Below are positions 5,860 through 7,869 of a stretch of 7,869 nucleotides of DNA, piece after piece. The stretch spans positions 1 to 7,869 of the forward strand of contig JAHEDF010000166.1 in assembly GCA_024641365.1 (NCBI GenBank), given 5' to 3'. The stretch is from Planctomycetota bacterium. GTDB taxonomy: Bacteria; Planctomycetota; UBA11346. The translations under genes and the position numbers were made by a program. Every line of letters starts with the position of its first letter. The stretch's first letter is position 1. The notes below the pieces were generated by a model that was given only the letters and a program-made list of their open reading frames with translations, made no database searches and was not told the origin of the DNA.

Positions 5860-6027
5860 TATTGTCAAGGTGGATGTACAAATAAGTCGCATCTCTTTAT
5901 TTTTACGAGAGTTACGCATTTCCAAACCTGCTAACACTAGGCAGGCTTCGTATAATATGGAATAAAATTCTTCTGATCACGCAACAGTGAAGCGAAGCAT
6001 GTTCCGGCTCATGGAACCTAATTTACA
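5860..6027. other. Intergenic region between helicase 3' end and small basic gene
   Basis: No gene is supported here. The helicase stop is followed by a 5-bp hairpin (GTTCC/GGAAC, 6001-6005/6013-6017) and, farther on, CCTGC/GCAGG (5927-5931/5941-5945). Neither has a proper T-run, so no clear terminator for the helicase is visible. A minus-strand TATTAT near 5951-5956 could be a -10 element for the small basic gene, but no good -35 accompanies it. Confidence 0.4.
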
Positions 6028-7869
6028 TTATTCAGCTGCATAATTTCCAAGTTGAATCATCTCGGTAGCGCACGGTGGTAAGGCGCGCAAAAAATACCGA
6101 CCATATGCGGCAGTTAGAATACGGTGATCAAGTATAACCACCGTTCCGCTATCAGATTTTGTTCTAATTAATCGTCCAAATCCTTGCTTTAAACGAATAA
6201 TTGCTTCTGGAACACTACGTTCCATAAATGGATTACCACCACGCTTTTTTATGTCATGGTGGCGTGCTTCAACAACCGGATGATTTGGAACTTCAAAAGG
6301 TAATTTTGTTATAATGACATGTTTAAGAGCATCACCTGGCACATCGACACCCTCCCAAAAACTGGCGGTCCCAAATAGAACGCCATTGCCCACACGCTTA
6401 AATAAATCAAGCATCTGCATACGCCCCATGCCATCACCGTGGCGTAAGACAAAACGATTAGCACGATCTAGAACAGGACGGACCAAATCGTGAACAGCCT
6501 TAAGTTGCCGATAACTCGTAAATAAAATAAACGTGCCACCTTCGACGGTCTGTAAATATTCTGAGAGCCAACCAGCAATGGCTCGTTCATAGCGCGTGCT
6601 GTTTGGATCAATGCTGGTATTATTTAATAATAATTTGGCTTGGTTTTGATAATCAAATGGACTGTCTAAGCGTTTTCCAATTCCGCCGTCAATGCCAAGG
6701 CGACGGCGTAAAAATAAAAAGCGATCGCTATCATCAGCGGCCAGCGTGGCACTGGTTAAGATGACACTCGGTATTTCATCAAATAACTGTTTTTTTAATA
6801 AATCTGCTACTGACAACGGGCTGGCAGATAACGACATGGACCCACGCCCTACCGGCACATTGGCATAATAAACGTGATCTGATCCCATTTGTTCAATAAT
6901 CCAACGAATAGATCCACTTAATGCCACCGCCCGTTCCTGTTGAGCGCGTAATTCATTACTATCATTATCGTCATCGACATGAGCACGACACTTATCGAGT
7001 GCTTTTGCGACTGCATCCAATGCAGGACTTAACGTATTATCGACCAAATGCGGAACTGTCATTTTAATCGTATCTTGTCCATCAGTTACTAAAGATGCGA
7101 CTTGTTTCCAAAATGATTCGCCAGCTGTTCTCGCATATTCAACAATTTCACGAGCCTCATGGTACGCTTCGTTTCCAAGTAATCCCTTACCCTTTCGATT
7201 CCATAACCCGTCTAAATAAAAACGAATTTGTGCATCCGTAATAGAGACGCCAAGATGGTCAGTGGCTATATCTTCAAGCGTATGCGCTTCGTCAAAAACT
7301 ATCACTTGGTGCGGCGGTAAAATGGCGGCATGCTCTTCACGCAAACTTAAATCGCTAAAATACAAATGATGGTTAACTACCAGTATATCCGCTTCTTCCA
7401 TCTCTTTTCGAGCTTTATAAAAAAAACACTCAGCGTAATGTGGGCACTTACGCCCTTGGCAATTATTCCGATCACTTTGCGCCTGCTTCCACACTTGAAA
7501 TGGCGGTTCGTATCCTAAATCACCAAGATCGCCAGTTTCTGTCGTCGTGCTCCAATCCAATAATTCCTTTATCGCTTGAGCGTCCTCGCGATTATCAAAC
7601 AACACTTGCTGACCATTAGCAGCGTACTGCAATCGACGAAGCGAAACATAATTTTGTCGCCCCTTAACCAGGACTGCTTTTAATTCAGGAAACAACTGTT
7701 GCACCATGGGTATGTCTTTGCGAATCAATTGTTCCTGCAAAGCAATAGTACCTGTCGATATGACTACTTTTTGGTGTGATTTTAAGGCATGCAATGCCAG
7801 CGGGATTAAATAAGCAAAACTTTTCCCAACACCGGTTGGCGCCTCCACAATAGCATGCGATCTATTAGC
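6028..7869 (-). CDS. dinG: DinG/YoaA-family ATP-dependent DNA helicase (5' end off window)
   Basis: An XPD-like superfamily 2 helicase. Bacterial DinG and YoaA are 5'-to-3' helicases that clear R-loops, G-quadruplexes and stalled forks. 613 residues are visible and the frame stays open to the right edge, so the N-terminus (roughly 40-60 residues including the Q-like motif) is missing; the GTG at 7848 is internal, inside HAIVEAPTGVGKS. Visible motifs, numbered from the edge: Walker A APTGVGKS (10-17), motif Ia STGTIALQEQL (38-48), an Fe-S region with CxxxxCxxxxxC (137, 142, 148), VVNHHL (164-169), DEAH (193-196), SATL (373-376), FGTASFWEGVDVPG (499-512) and motif VI QGFGRLIR (562-569). The first Fe-S cysteine, normally in KGRxNYLC, is Ser76 (KGRQNYVS). 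No other cysteine lies before Cys137 in the visible part. I recall similar Ser-containing forms in planctomycetes, so this may be clade-typical. All ATPase motifs are intact. Confidence 0.93.
   Translation of the reverse strand, partial: ANRSHAIVEAPTGVGKSFAYLIPLALHALKSHQKVVISTGTIALQEQLIRKDIPMVQQLFPELKAVLVKGRQNYVSLRRLQYAANGQQVLFDNREDAQAIKELLDWSTTTETGDLGDLGYEPPFQVWKQAQSDRNNCQGRKCPHYAECFFYKARKEMEEADILVVNHHLYFSDLSLREEHAAILPPHQVIVFDEAHTLEDIATDHLGVSITDAQIRFYLDGLWNRKGKGLLGNEAYHEAREIVEYARTAGESFWKQVASLVTDGQDTIKMTVPHLVDNTLSPALDAVAKALDKCRAHVDDDNDSNELRAQQERAVALSGSIRWIIEQMGSDHVYYANVPVGRGSMSLSASPLSVADLLKKQLFDEIPSVILTSATLAADDSDRFLFLRRRLGIDGGIGKRLDSPFDYQNQAKLLLNNTSIDPNSTRYERAIAGWLSEYLQTVEGGTFILFTSYRQLKAVHDLVRPVLDRANRFVLRHGDGMGRMQMLDLFKRVGNGVLFGTASFWEGVDVPGDALKHVIITKLPFEVPNHPVVEARHHDIKKRGGNPFMERSVPEAIIRLKQGFGRLIRTKSDSGTVVILDHRILTAAYGRYFLRALPPCATEMIQLGNYAAE

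Noticed and set aside
5951..5956. Perfect TATAAT on the plus strand
   Set aside because: No -35 element lies at 16-18 bp and there is no plus-strand gene downstream; probably chance in AT-rich DNA.

Overview
The window looks like ordinary chromosome, AT-rich by eye, from a Gram-negative-type bacterium. It contains a lipoprotein signal, a cleavable signal peptide and several membrane-anchored small proteins. Three genes fit a Planctomycetota or related (PVC-group) host: a secreted sialate-O-acetylesterase-like (SASA) hydrolase with a Lys/Glu-rich linker and a TPR-like tail, a DUF2314-ankyrin protein, and a DinG-type helicase with a Ser at the first Fe-S cysteine position. This assignment rests on family knowledge alone and is not certain. 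Most genes have clear AAGGA-type ribosome binding sites. I saw no rRNA, tRNA, CRISPR array, insertion sequence or phage gene.

Layout. 69-878 (-) encodes the DUF2314 + ankyrin protein. 1180-2463 (-) encodes the exported SASA-family hydrolase; its leader carries a perfect 8-bp inverted repeat. 2464-3127 is a long stretch without an intact gene. It holds what I read as a decayed GyrI-like (AraC effector-binding type) domain at 2748-2996 (-). 3128-3646 (+) encodes an orphan membrane-anchored helical protein. 3777-4220 (+) encodes an orphan soluble protein. Between them lies a strong intrinsic-terminator hairpin at 3709-3749, with a promoter-like TTGACA element just upstream. 4221-4467 is a convergent gap with nested inverted repeats.

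The remaining genes are all on the minus strand: a small lipoprotein (4468-4812), a 95-aa single-TM protein (4954-5241), a 92-aa three-TM protein (5286-5564), a 63-aa very basic protein with a consensus Shine-Dalgarno and a weak bL28-like pattern (5628-5819), and a DinG/YoaA-family helicase (6028-7869) whose start lies beyond the right edge.

The genes do not form one obvious pathway. The 92-aa and 95-aa membrane proteins may share a transcript, with the lipoprotein possibly following; the rest look like independent units. I did not find a convincing new multi-gene system. The best leads are the non-canonical Fe-S cysteine set in the helicase, the small basic protein with its palindromic upstream region, the terminator/attenuator arrangement before 3777, and the GyrI-like relic.
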